Source: a virus. From it: a stretch of DNA of 23,834 bases. This document shows positions 15,812-22,062 of this stretch, piece by piece. The notes under the pieces were generated by a model, which was given only the letters and a program-made list of their open reading frames with translations, was not told the DNA's origin and searched no databases. The stretch is from IMG/VR virus record IMGVR_UViG_3300042384_000216, positions 1 through 23,834 of that record; one strand, given 5' to 3'. The first letter of the stretch is position 1, and the number at the start of each line of letters is the position of its first letter. The position numbers were made by a program, and so were the translations under genes.

Positions 15812-16651
15812 ATGGAAAACTCAACTGCTAATAATCCATTAGCCAAACACTTTCGCCAACCAGCGATTTATATAACTTTACCTAGTGGCGGTAAATTTTG
15901 GCCCGAGGGTTCAATCGACATTCCGTTAACTGGCGAAATTCCTGTATACCCAATGACTGTTAAAGACGAAATGCTACTCAAAACACCCGATGCCTTAATG
16001 AACGGTGCTAGCATTGTTAATATGATTCATAGTTGCTGTCCTAATATCACTAATGCCTGGGTATGTCCTGTTGTAGATTTAGATGCTATATTAATCGCTA
16101 TTAGATTAGCCAGTTATGGTAACAGTATGGAGTTTACCAGCATTTGCCCGCACTGCCAAACAGTTAACGATAATGCTATTGATCTACGTGTGTTATTAGA
16201 CAGCGTCAAGCCCGTAACTTACAACAGCACTGCTACTATACAAAATTTAGTATTTCATTTTAAACCGCAGAGTTTTGAAAACTTAAATCAAGTAAGCCAA
16301 GTGACGTTCGAGCAACAAAAGTTAGTTAGTTCAATAATTGACAGTGAGTTACCCGAAGATCAAAAAGCAGAACTATTTCGCGAAGGATTTGCCAAGCTGA
16401 CTAATTTGAATTTAAACATGCTAGCTAGCTGTATTGATTCGATCGAAGCCGACGGACAGCATGTAGCCAATGCTGATCAAATCAAAGAATTCTTGGATAA
16501 TGTAGACTTAAAAAGTTACGAAGACATTAAAACAAACGTACAGATGTTAGTTGACCAAAATAAAATAGCACCACTAACACTAACCTGTAGTAACTGCGAA
16601 TCTACCTATCAAACAAACCTGGAGTTTAATCAATCAAATTTTTTCGTCTAA
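15812..16651 (+). CDS. 26: Baseplate hub assembly protein, T4 gp26 family
   Basis: 279 residues. The start region 'YITLPSGGKFWPEGSIDIPLTGEIPVYPMTVKDEMLLKTPDAL' (outline at 20-62) and 'VNMIHSCCPNI' are typical of the T4 gp26-type baseplate family. Two CxxC pairs, CPHC at 112-115 and CSNC at 259-262, probably bind one zinc. In T4 gp26 is needed for the baseplate hub but is not found in the finished virion, so it acts as an assembly factor. The last codons before the TAA are AAT TTT TTC GTC, forming two overlapping in-phase -1 slippery heptamers (A AAT TTT and T TTT TTC). Slippage would fuse it to the next frame (see below). It lies next to, and divergent from, the tape measure gene. Confidence 0.85.
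   Translation: MENSTANNPLAKHFRQPAIYITLPSGGKFWPEGSIDIPLTGEIPVYPMTVKDEMLLKTPDALMNGASIVNMIHSCCPNITNAWVCPVVDLDAILIAIRLASYGNSMEFTSICPHCQTVNDNAIDLRVLLDSVKPVTYNSTATIQNLVFHFKPQSFENLNQVSQVTFEQQKLVSSIIDSELPEDQKAELFREGFAKLTNLNLNMLASCIDSIEADGQHVANADQIKEFLDNVDLKSYEDIKTNVQMLVDQNKIAPLTLTCSNCESTYQTNLEFNQSNFFV
16636..16645 (+). promoter_or_regulatory. Candidate -1 programmed frameshift site
   Basis: AAATTTTTTC placed in the gp26 frame as A AAT TTT TTC. Both A-AAT-TTT and T-TTT-TTC fit the X-XXY-YYZ rule. The zero-frame stop is one codon later (16649-16651), and the -1 frame is open from 16630 through to 16875. A weak stem (GCTT/AAGC) lies just downstream at about 16653-16663; no strong stimulatory structure is obvious. 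Confidence 0.55.
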
Positions 16652-16656
16652 GGCTT

Positions 16657-16875
16657 TTGAAGCTGTCTGACGAGGAAATTATTAATCTACTAGACTCGTT
16701 AGAAAAAGACTCAAAAGCCCTAAGAGAAGAAGCGATACAGATATGTTGGTATATGCGCGGCTCAGTCAGCTATGACGATTCTATGTTGTTAACTGCCGAA
16801 GATCGAAAGATTATTTCAAAATTGATTAAAGATAATTTAGAAACAACTAAGAAAACTGGAATGCCGTTCTTTTAA
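16657..16875 (+). CDS. Small protein in the -1 frame after gp26; possible frameshift extension
   Basis: 72 residues if started at the TTG at 16657, with AAGG only 3 bases upstream. No ATG start exists. The frame is open back to 16630, across the slippery site, so the natural product may be a gp26 fusion of about 354 residues made by -1 frameshifting. The sequence is helical and acidic, with 'EAIQICWYMRGSVSYDDSMLLTAEDRKIISKLIKDN' and the end TGMPFF; similar short proteins follow gp26 in other T4-like phages, as I recall. Short-plus-frameshifted products next to a tape measure gene are the hallmark of tail assembly chaperones in many phages, so this pair may play that role (inference). A terminator follows. 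Confidence 0.65.
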   Translation: MKLSDEEIINLLDSLEKDSKALREEAIQICWYMRGSVSYDDSMLLTAEDRKIISKLIKDNLETTKKTGMPFF

Positions 16876-16903
16876 GTCGTTATTGTCCTTAAAGTATATA
16901 ATT

Positions 16904-16928
16904 AAGACTATTTGATATAGTCTTTTTT
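16904..16928 (+). terminator. Intrinsic terminator after the gp26 unit
   Basis: An 8-bp stem AAGACTAT / ATAGTCTT with a TTGAT loop, followed by TTTT on the plus strand, 29 bases after the stop at 16875. On the minus strand it is followed by an AT-rich run without a clear T-tract, so it works mainly for the plus strand. Confidence 0.75.
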
Positions 16929-17430
16929 ATTGGTTAACTACTTAAGATGTCTAACGACATCTGCTTTATCGCTTGCGCTCTAAAGCCTTTTCTTCTATTC
17001 TTTTTACTCTAATTTACTTTGATTTACTGTATGCTCTTCTAATGCTTTATCCAGATGTAAGTCATACTTCACCTATCCGAGGCAAAGTATAAGAGACACT
17101 TTATCCGAGTGCTTCCATCATACTAACTAAAAGAGATTATTTTCACTAACACGGAAGCGGTTGCCCTGTACTCCCTACTCTTGCTTCTTGCAACGGTAGC
17201 ATCCATAGCCGTAGTTAGCCAACTATAGTATGCTTGCGGGTTGTATCTTTTTCACAGTGCCCACATCATTCGGTTTTTACACCTAGGTTTATATTGTTTC
17301 GATCGCTTTTTATAGCACAATACGGTTCTTGCCATCAAGTGTAAGGTCTAGTCCTTACGTTCCACCTGCGGCCATTACGCGAGCAGGATCTCCTCTTGAT
17401 ACAGCGCAGGCTGCAGCAGTGGCTAATATG
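16929..17430. ncRNA. Gene-free, hairpin-dense region; candidate structured RNA
   Basis: About 500 bases between convergent units with no convincing ORF on either strand and no tRNA-like cloverleaf seen. It is unusually rich in inverted repeats: AGATGTC/GACATCT (16945-16962), GCTTTA/TAAAGC (16963-16986), ATACTT/AAGTAT with inner CCT/AGG (17064-17090), CACT/AGTG (17097-17111), GCTTCC/GGAAGC closing a long loop (17111-17158), GTTGC/GCAAC (17160-17194), TAGTT/AACTA (17212-17225), GTAAGG/CCTTAC (17341-17358) and CCTGC/GCAGG (17365-17387). The octamer TATCCGAG occurs twice, each time in a hairpin loop (17074-17081, 17102-17109). Local GC is higher than in nearby spacers. This suits a large phage ncRNA, with strand unknown; a decayed gene is the alternative. 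Confidence 0.4.
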
Positions 17431-17865
17431 TTACTTTGTAATCTTTAAATCTTTTACGGAATTTTTACCAAGTTTTAATTGAATAATGCCGTTGTAGTTG
17501 TTTTCACGCAACAAGACATCTTCCTTAAATTGGTAATAGGCTTCCAAGTAATTAGTTTCGCCTCTTGAGCTACACAGATGTATAATCTCACGAGTAAATT
17601 TCTCTTTGCCTAGTTGCTCAATATCTTCTATTAAGCGGTGTGATGAGCCCCAATAATCTTTCCAGTCTGTTTCTATGACTTCGTGTCGTTTATTTTTCTT
17701 GCCTTTTAGAGGTGGTCTCTTTTTGATGGTAGTAAAGTATTTGCGGCCGATGTAATCGTGCCCGTTGGTCGTATTTGTTATTCTATATATAAAGCCATAA
17801 TAAGTTTGAATATCCTCGGAGTCAAATATTACACCATTGTACGTCCAAGGATATTCGTATGCCAT
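17431..17865 (-). CDS. GIY-YIG endonuclease family protein
   Basis: 144 residues. The GIY-YIG signature appears as GFIYRI (24-29) and YIGRKYF (38-44), with Arg41 in the usual catalytic place. A Glu in 'NYLEAYYQF' (Glu108) would be the metal-binding residue. 'WKDYWGSS' (68-75) is shared by many phage members of this group. No separate DNA-binding domain is visible beyond a Lys-rich linker (KKRPPLKGKKNKR, 48-60). It may be a free-standing homing-type nuclease or a DNA-processing enzyme of the phage. The ATG at 17865 lies 8 bases after the Hc1-like gene stop. No interrupted gene was found nearby, so an intron-encoded origin is not supported. Confidence 0.85.
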   Translation of the reverse strand: MAYEYPWTYNGVIFDSEDIQTYYGFIYRITNTTNGHDYIGRKYFTTIKKRPPLKGKKNKRHEVIETDWKDYWGSSHRLIEDIEQLGKEKFTREIIHLCSSRGETNYLEAYYQFKEDVLLRENNYNGIIQLKLGKNSVKDLKITK

Positions 17866-17873
17866 GATACTAT

Positions 17874-18059
17874 TTATTTCGCAGCCATCGCATTTTTCTT
17901 CTCTTGGATTTCTGCACGACGAGCTTTAGCTAATTTAGCCAAGTCACCTAAAGCGCCACGAGCACGTGCTGCCGCTGCTTTAACGCCCTTGTCTTCAAAC
18001 TTTGCGCTTTCATCTGTGTATACTGCTACTGCTGCTAAAATATCTTCATGAATTGACAT
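17874..18059 (-). CDS. Histone H1-like Hc1-type DNA-binding protein
   Basis: 61 residues. The centre 'KFEDKGVKAAAARARGAL' and then 'LAKLAKARRAEIQEKKNA' (about 20-57) match the Hc1-like histone H1 pattern: a Lys/Arg/Ala-rich helix ending in ARR(A/K)EIQEKKN. Chlamydial Hc1 condenses DNA; short members occur in several T4-like aquatic phages and in environmental bacteria. Here it may bind phage or host DNA. It has an excellent AGGAG site 7 bases before the ATG, a weak GTTAAATA late-type octamer at 18080-18087, and no lysine-rich C-terminal tail as in the chlamydial protein. It sits between gp46 and the GIY-YIG gene. Confidence 0.75.
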   Translation of the reverse strand: MSIHEDILAAVAVYTDESAKFEDKGVKAAAARARGALGDLAKLAKARRAEIQEKKNAMAAK

Positions 18060-18079
18060 AATTGTCTCCTGTTGTCTGT

Positions 18080-18104
18080 TATTTAACCACCTGTAGTGGT
18101 GGTT
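18080..18104 (-). promoter_or_regulatory. Hairpin plus weak late-type promoter between gp46 and Hc1-like gene
   Basis: A 7-bp stem AACCACC/GGTGGTT with a six-base loop (18085-18104) follows the gp46 stop. No T-run follows on the minus strand, so it is a poor intrinsic terminator. It overlaps GTTAAATA (18080-18087, minus), 21 bases before the Hc1-like ATG, a spacing seen for other late-type boxes here. It may separate gp46 expression from that of the Hc1-like gene. Confidence 0.35.
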
Positions 18105-18107
18105 GAA

Positions 18108-19880
18108 TTATTTTATTTCTACATCGTTGTTATAGGTTGTAAACCCATTCTCTTTTACTACTGTTAAAATATTGTTTACACGACCTGCTAGTTCATCTTT
18201 GTGCGACACTAACCAAATAGATTTGTTATTTTCTCTAGTCATTTTCTTAAGGATAGCCAGGGCATTTTCAACACCCGACGTATCCATACCCGAATCAACA
18301 AGCTCATCGATAAACAATAAGTTAATTGGTTGATATAGGCTTTCCCACACATCACGGAATGCCCATGACAAGCTAAGGATAAGTCTATTACGTTCACCAC
18401 GGCTCAAGTTATCAAAATCTAACTCGCGCCCTAGCTCTTGAATTTCTACACTTAGATCGTTTAGGAACTTAACACTATGCGGTAAGCCAATCTTATCTAA
18501 GTAATAACTTAAGCGTGCGTTTAAGTAGCTTAAGTTCTGGTCAATGATACGTTTACGTATAAACGAATCTTTGTTTGTTAATAGTTTTAATAAGAATTCT
18601 TGATGTTCTTTAACACGCATCAGCTCATTCATTACAGTGTAATCAATTTCAGCTAAAGCTGTGGTCTTCATTTCTTCAATTTGTTCATTGTAGGGATCAG
18701 TTTCGGCAACCTTACCTGCTAGCTGTGTTTGTAAGCTAGCCACAGTACTACGATGATGGATAGCATCTTCTTCTTTATCGTAGAACACCTTAGGCTGTTG
18801 ACCTAACTCACCTAGCTCTTTTCTAGTTGCTTGGAACAATTGTAACTGTCCGTATAATTCAATGTACTGTTTGTGTGCTTCTGCTAAAGTAGCACGTTTA
18901 CCTGCTAAAACTTCTTCGTGCTTGTTATCATGGAATGTTTGCCCACAAGCATAACAAGTATGCGCTTCTAAGTCGGCAATTTCTTTTTCCGTTTTGTCTA
19001 CTAATTTTTGTTCACGAACACAATCACTATCGGCACGCAAGATAGCCTTGTCTAAGTCACCTAAGTCCTTGCGCTTTTGATTATACGCAGTTAGATCTTT
19101 ATGTGCTTGAATTTCACTGTCAATATCAATTTTAAGCAACTCATCTAAGGCAGTTTGTAGTTTTGCTACATCATCTGCGTACTTAGTAGTCCACATAGTT
19201 TGTCGACGTTTTAGGCTGTCAATTTGTTCTTCTATACGCTTATTTGCGTCAGTTATAGCCTTAATATTGTATTCTTCTTGGGTAATTGCTTCCTTAGTAG
19301 CCTTACCCTGTTCTTTAAGTAAATCAGCCTTTTCACTTAGTAAAGTGATACCAAGTAACTGTTCAATAATAGTGCGTTGGTCGTTGGCCTTAAGACTTAG
19401 GAATGGTTCTGTATAGGTGTTAAGTGCGACAATATGTTTGAACATATCGTGACTCATGCCTAGTAAGCGTTCAATCTCCTGCTGAGTCTCACGGCTATCA
19501 CCTTGACTATTATCGTCTTTGGCTTCTTGCTCTTGATCACCGATGTAAAATTTAAGTACGTTTGACTTGCGTCCACGCTCAATACGGTAGTCAATACCGT
19601 TAACTTCAAAATCAATAGTAACTAACATACCCTTAGCATTAGTTTTATTAATTAAGTTATCTTTCTTAATGTTGGTAAGTGCTGTACCGTATAAGGCATA
19701 CGACAGTGCGTTAATGATAGTAGTTTTACCAGTGCCGTTACGTGCGCCACTGTCGTCGCCACCTAGGTCAACGTTTTCGCCTAAGACTAAAGTTAAGTCT
19801 TGCCGGTCAAAGTTGACAGCCTGTGTAGCATTACCTACACTCATAAAGTTTTTAACTGTGAGATATTTTATTTTAAACAT
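18108..19880 (-). CDS. 46: Recombination nuclease ATPase subunit, gp46/SbcC/Rad50 family
   Basis: 590 residues, close to T4 gp46 (560). With gp47 it forms the Mre11-Rad50-type complex that resects DNA ends for recombination-dependent replication. Visible features: Walker A GARNGTGKTT (45-54, Lys52), Q-loop region 'LNTYTEPFLSL' (153-163), long coiled coils (about 185-305 and 320-445), a zinc hook CYAC at 309-312, ABC signature LSRGE (492-496), Walker B LLFIDE (521-526), and the switch His560. The ATG at 19880 has no clear ribosome site. In T4 the 47 and 46 genes are close; here three accessory genes intervene. Confidence 0.95.
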   Translation of the reverse strand: MFKIKYLTVKNFMSVGNATQAVNFDRQDLTLVLGENVDLGGDDSGARNGTGKTTIINALSYALYGTALTNIKKDNLINKTNAKGMLVTIDFEVNGIDYRIERGRKSNVLKFYIGDQEQEAKDDNSQGDSRETQQEIERLLGMSHDMFKHIVALNTYTEPFLSLKANDQRTIIEQLLGITLLSEKADLLKEQGKATKEAITQEEYNIKAITDANKRIEEQIDSLKRRQTMWTTKYADDVAKLQTALDELLKIDIDSEIQAHKDLTAYNQKRKDLGDLDKAILRADSDCVREQKLVDKTEKEIADLEAHTCYACGQTFHDNKHEEVLAGKRATLAEAHKQYIELYGQLQLFQATRKELGELGQQPKVFYDKEEDAIHHRSTVASLQTQLAGKVAETDPYNEQIEEMKTTALAEIDYTVMNELMRVKEHQEFLLKLLTNKDSFIRKRIIDQNLSYLNARLSYYLDKIGLPHSVKFLNDLSVEIQELGRELDFDNLSRGERNRLILSLSWAFRDVWESLYQPINLLFIDELVDSGMDTSGVENALAILKKMTRENNKSIWLVSHKDELAGRVNNILTVVKENGFTTYNNDVEIK

Positions 19881-19912
19881 AATTTAAAGTTTACAGGATT
19901 AGTAATAATAGA

Positions 19913-20596
19913 TCAACGTTTATTTTGCCAATATTGCGCTTGTATTTTATCAATCTTATCACCGACTCCTAGTGCCAGTGCTTGCTCTATAAGTTTAGCT
20001 AATCGGAATTGAAATTCTAAACACGGTACAGAGTTTTGTTCAGTTGAATCGTGATAAACATAAAATTCATCGCTAACATATTGATCGTATAAACTCTGTT
20101 CGTTGTAGATTAATTCTTTAAAACTATCAACAGGTATGTCGTACCCTTTTAGCACTAACAGTGGAATGTTTTTATGATCGCAATAGAACCTTAGCAACTT
20201 AAGTTTTATTTCTAAGTCTTGTAACTCTAGTCTGGGACTATACAAATAATCAAACCACATCTGCTTAGAGGGATGTTCTAGGCTATTACTGCTTGGCCAA
20301 ATGCCATCTACAGTAAAATTTCTTAAAGAATCTGATTTAACCAAACTTAATTCTCTAACAGCATTAACCTCTACATCTAATTTGCCTAAAGAACTCAACT
20401 GAATAACAACATAGTCAACAGGATTGTTCAACACATAACTAATTGCTCGATTTAAGATCCATTGGTTGCTAACAGCAGGCCCGCCTACATCGATAATCTT
20501 AAGGCCTGTTAACTTTAGGACATTACCCCAAGTCTTACGCTTTTGATCACTCCACGTAATACCGCAACCACTAATTAATACTTTTTTGTCTGACAA
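19913..20596 (-). CDS. SGNH/GDSL-hydrolase-like protein, probably lacking catalytic residues
   Basis: 227 residues from a TTG at 20596, chosen because AAGGA lies 9 bases upstream; another TTG at 20623 has no ribosome site and no ATG is available. The start 'KKVLISGCGITWSDQKRKTW' followed by 'IIDVGGPAVSNQWI' and 'VDYVVIQLSS' matches the layout of phage SGNH proteins (block I SGCSxT, block II Gly, block III). The block I nucleophile Ser is a Gly here (GCGIT), and the usual C-terminal DxxH is not seen ('HDSTEQNSVPCLEFQF' stands in its place). It may be inactive or have another use. It overlaps the end of the radical SAM gene by 26 bases, suggesting coupled translation. Confidence 0.6.
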   Translation of the reverse strand: MSDKKVLISGCGITWSDQKRKTWGNVLKLTGLKIIDVGGPAVSNQWILNRAISYVLNNPVDYVVIQLSSLGKLDVEVNAVRELSLVKSDSLRNFTVDGIWPSSNSLEHPSKQMWFDYLYSPRLELQDLEIKLKLLRFYCDHKNIPLLVLKGYDIPVDSFKELIYNEQSLYDQYVSDEFYVYHDSTEQNSVPCLEFQFRLAKLIEQALALGVGDKIDKIQAQYWQNKR

Positions 20597-21395
20597 TGAC
20601 GTTATCCTTAAGTAAATGATCAAAAATTACAGCTTGTGTTTGATCAGGACACTGCGCACACACTGACTCTGGTTTTCCTATCAGGCCGATAAATTGTGTT
20701 AGGTCGTCTGTGCTAGACAACGCCTGATAAGCAAACCAATTCTCACCTGTATAATCTATAGCATTGGCTACAGCTGGGCATTTGTATAGCTTATTTTTAT
20801 ATAACACAGGGGTATTGGGCGCACCACAGATGCGATGTGCGCCAGCCGGATCGCCGTTAGCAGCCTTAATACTACTGCCTTCAACAGCATACGGTGTTAC
20901 AAATTCACCAAATTTACTTTTGTAAATTTTAAATCCAGGGCGATGCCACTCAATTTGTTTGTGGTCACTACCGCCGTATTGCGCCATACGCCAATCTCTG
21001 TGATGTGATAATATTTGTTTAATATTGGCATTTATTAGGTGCTCGTGATCTTTACGATGTACGCTAACCTGCACTTCAAACGGTGTAAATTCGTACCAAG
21101 CATCACTGGCAAAGTTGTCTAATAGATACCCGTTGGTAATTAGTCGTAAAGTAGCATCAGGCCAATAGAATTTAATTGTTCTACAAACATCTATTAGTTT
21201 AGGATGGAGGGTTGGTTCACCGCCGAATAAAGTAATAATATTAGGATGTATAACCTTAGACCATTCTTGACTCCACGATTCTATTTCAGTCAGGCTAGCA
21301 ACACCTTTACGGTCAAGGTCGCTAAGGCTTACGCAACCTCGGCAAGCAAGGTTACACGCATACGCAATCATAAAATCAAGACGATCTATTTTCAT
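20571..21395 (-). CDS. Radical SAM protein with C-terminal SPASM/twitch-like cysteines
   Basis: 274 residues from the ATG at 21395; a TTG at 21425 would add ten residues but looks less likely. The radical SAM cluster motif CNLACRGC (Cys14, 18, 21) binds a 4Fe-4S cluster and S-adenosylmethionine, GGEPTLHP (58-65) follows, and 'LRLITNGYLL' (83-92) is typical. Four more Cys (190, 206, 246, 249; pattern RIC-x15-C and CAQC) suggest an auxiliary cluster of SPASM or twitch type, found in enzymes that modify peptides and some other substrates. The substrate is unknown. It overlaps the upstream gene by 20 bases and the downstream SGNH-like gene by 26, so the three form a tight cassette between gp47 and gp46. 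Confidence 0.88.
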   Translation of the reverse strand: MKIDRLDFMIAYACNLACRGCVSLSDLDRKGVASLTEIESWSQEWSKVIHPNIITLFGGEPTLHPKLIDVCRTIKFYWPDATLRLITNGYLLDNFASDAWYEFTPFEVQVSVHRKDHEHLINANIKQILSHHRDWRMAQYGGSDHKQIEWHRPGFKIYKSKFGEFVTPYAVEGSSIKAANGDPAGAHRICGAPNTPVLYKNKLYKCPAVANAIDYTGENWFAYQALSSTDDLTQFIGLIGKPESVCAQCPDQTQAVIFDHLLKDNVIVRQKSIN

Positions 21396-22062
21396 AGTTA
21401 GTTTTGTACACAGACAGCTGGTCAATATCTACATCTATTCCAAATGTATTTAAGATCATTGCTCTAACCTGCGTGGGTTCCTGTATTAGCTGTTCGTATG
21501 CTATGGTTAAATTATACTCAGTTGCGGGTTCAGGTTCTCTAATATACAGCATCTCAATGGCCTTTTGTCTGTTTTCCTCAGTAGGATCTATGTTTTCGGC
21601 TGTAAGGATCAATGACAGATTGTCCATTTGATAATTGATCATTTTTAAAAAATTAGGATTCTTTGCGGTTCTAGCAAGAATCTTCACTTGGCCGACAAAC
21701 ATATCACCGATTGGCTCTTTTACTAGTAACACCTTAGTCAATTGTTGATTTTTAAGATATTTCCACAACTGTTCGTCGTGGGGATTTTGAATACGTAGAC
21801 TTTTAACATCATCTAACATAGATCTAGCAAGCTCTACGTGCCGATGTGTTGGTACAATTTCGTATAATGTATTATGCGCACGTCGTATCTGCGGATTAGG
21901 AATAGGTTTAAGGAACTCTTGCTCAAAACAATCGTTAACCTTATACCTACCTGTGCTTGTTTTAAATCCGTTAATGGGGGTACTTTGTGGTGCTTGACTT
22001 AAAATATAACTGAGGTATTCTCCGCCTGCCCCTTGATCGTAGTCAACAAATAAAAATGGCAT
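21376..22062 (-). CDS. P-loop, sulfotransferase-like protein (tentative)
   Basis: 228 residues. The N-terminus is a beta strand followed by a Gly-rich loop, PFLFVDYDQGAGGEYLSYIL (2-20), like the cofactor-binding loop of sulfotransferase-like phage proteins (GSGGxxL type). Near the end, 'LTIAYEQLIQEPTQVRAMIL' and 'FGID' (185-210) resemble the sulfotransferase 'xYExLxxxPxxxxxxixxFlGi' segment. No canonical Walker A Lys is present. If correct, it could move a sulfate group or another group onto a carbohydrate or a peptide, but this rests on pattern alone. Its ATG overlaps the gp47 stop by one base (TAATG), so it is translationally coupled to gp47, and its end overlaps the radical SAM start. Confidence 0.5.
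   Translation of the reverse strand: MPFLFVDYDQGAGGEYLSYILSQAPQSTPINGFKTSTGRYKVNDCFEQEFLKPIPNPQIRRAHNTLYEIVPTHRHVELARSMLDDVKSLRIQNPHDEQLWKYLKNQQLTKVLLVKEPIGDMFVGQVKILARTAKNPNFLKMINYQMDNLSLILTAENIDPTEENRQKAIEMLYIREPEPATEYNLTIAYEQLIQEPTQVRAMILNTFGIDVDIDQLSVYKTNYENRSS

Noticed and set aside
16876-17430. Minus-strand frame with coding-looking fragments interrupted by many TAA/TAG codons (possible stop recoding)
   Set aside because: Stops are as frequent as or more frequent than chance, one is TGA, and no other gene in the window uses in-frame stops, so recoding is not supported.
16929-17430. tRNA or tmRNA
   Set aside because: No GTTCRANYC T-loop in a fitting cloverleaf and no tmRNA-like ends were found on either strand.
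17285-17449. Plus-strand reading with protein-like residues (...PPAAITRAGSPLDTAQAAA...) ending at a TAA
   Set aside because: It has no usable start codon, runs only about 50 codons after a TAG, and overlaps the GIY-YIG gene end. It may be a relic, but the hairpins explain the region as well.
16929-17865. Group I intron with its GIY-YIG homing nuclease
   Set aside because: No flanking exons of a split gene and no clear intron core motifs were found; the nuclease looks free-standing.
18085-18104. Hairpin after gp46 as an intrinsic terminator
   Set aside because: The 7-bp stem is not followed by a T-run on the minus strand, so it is listed only as a possible regulatory element.
21396-21425. 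Upstream TTG start for the radical SAM gene
   Set aside because: It lacks a ribosome site and would deepen the overlap to 50 bases; the ATG at 21395 begins directly with the conserved N-terminus.
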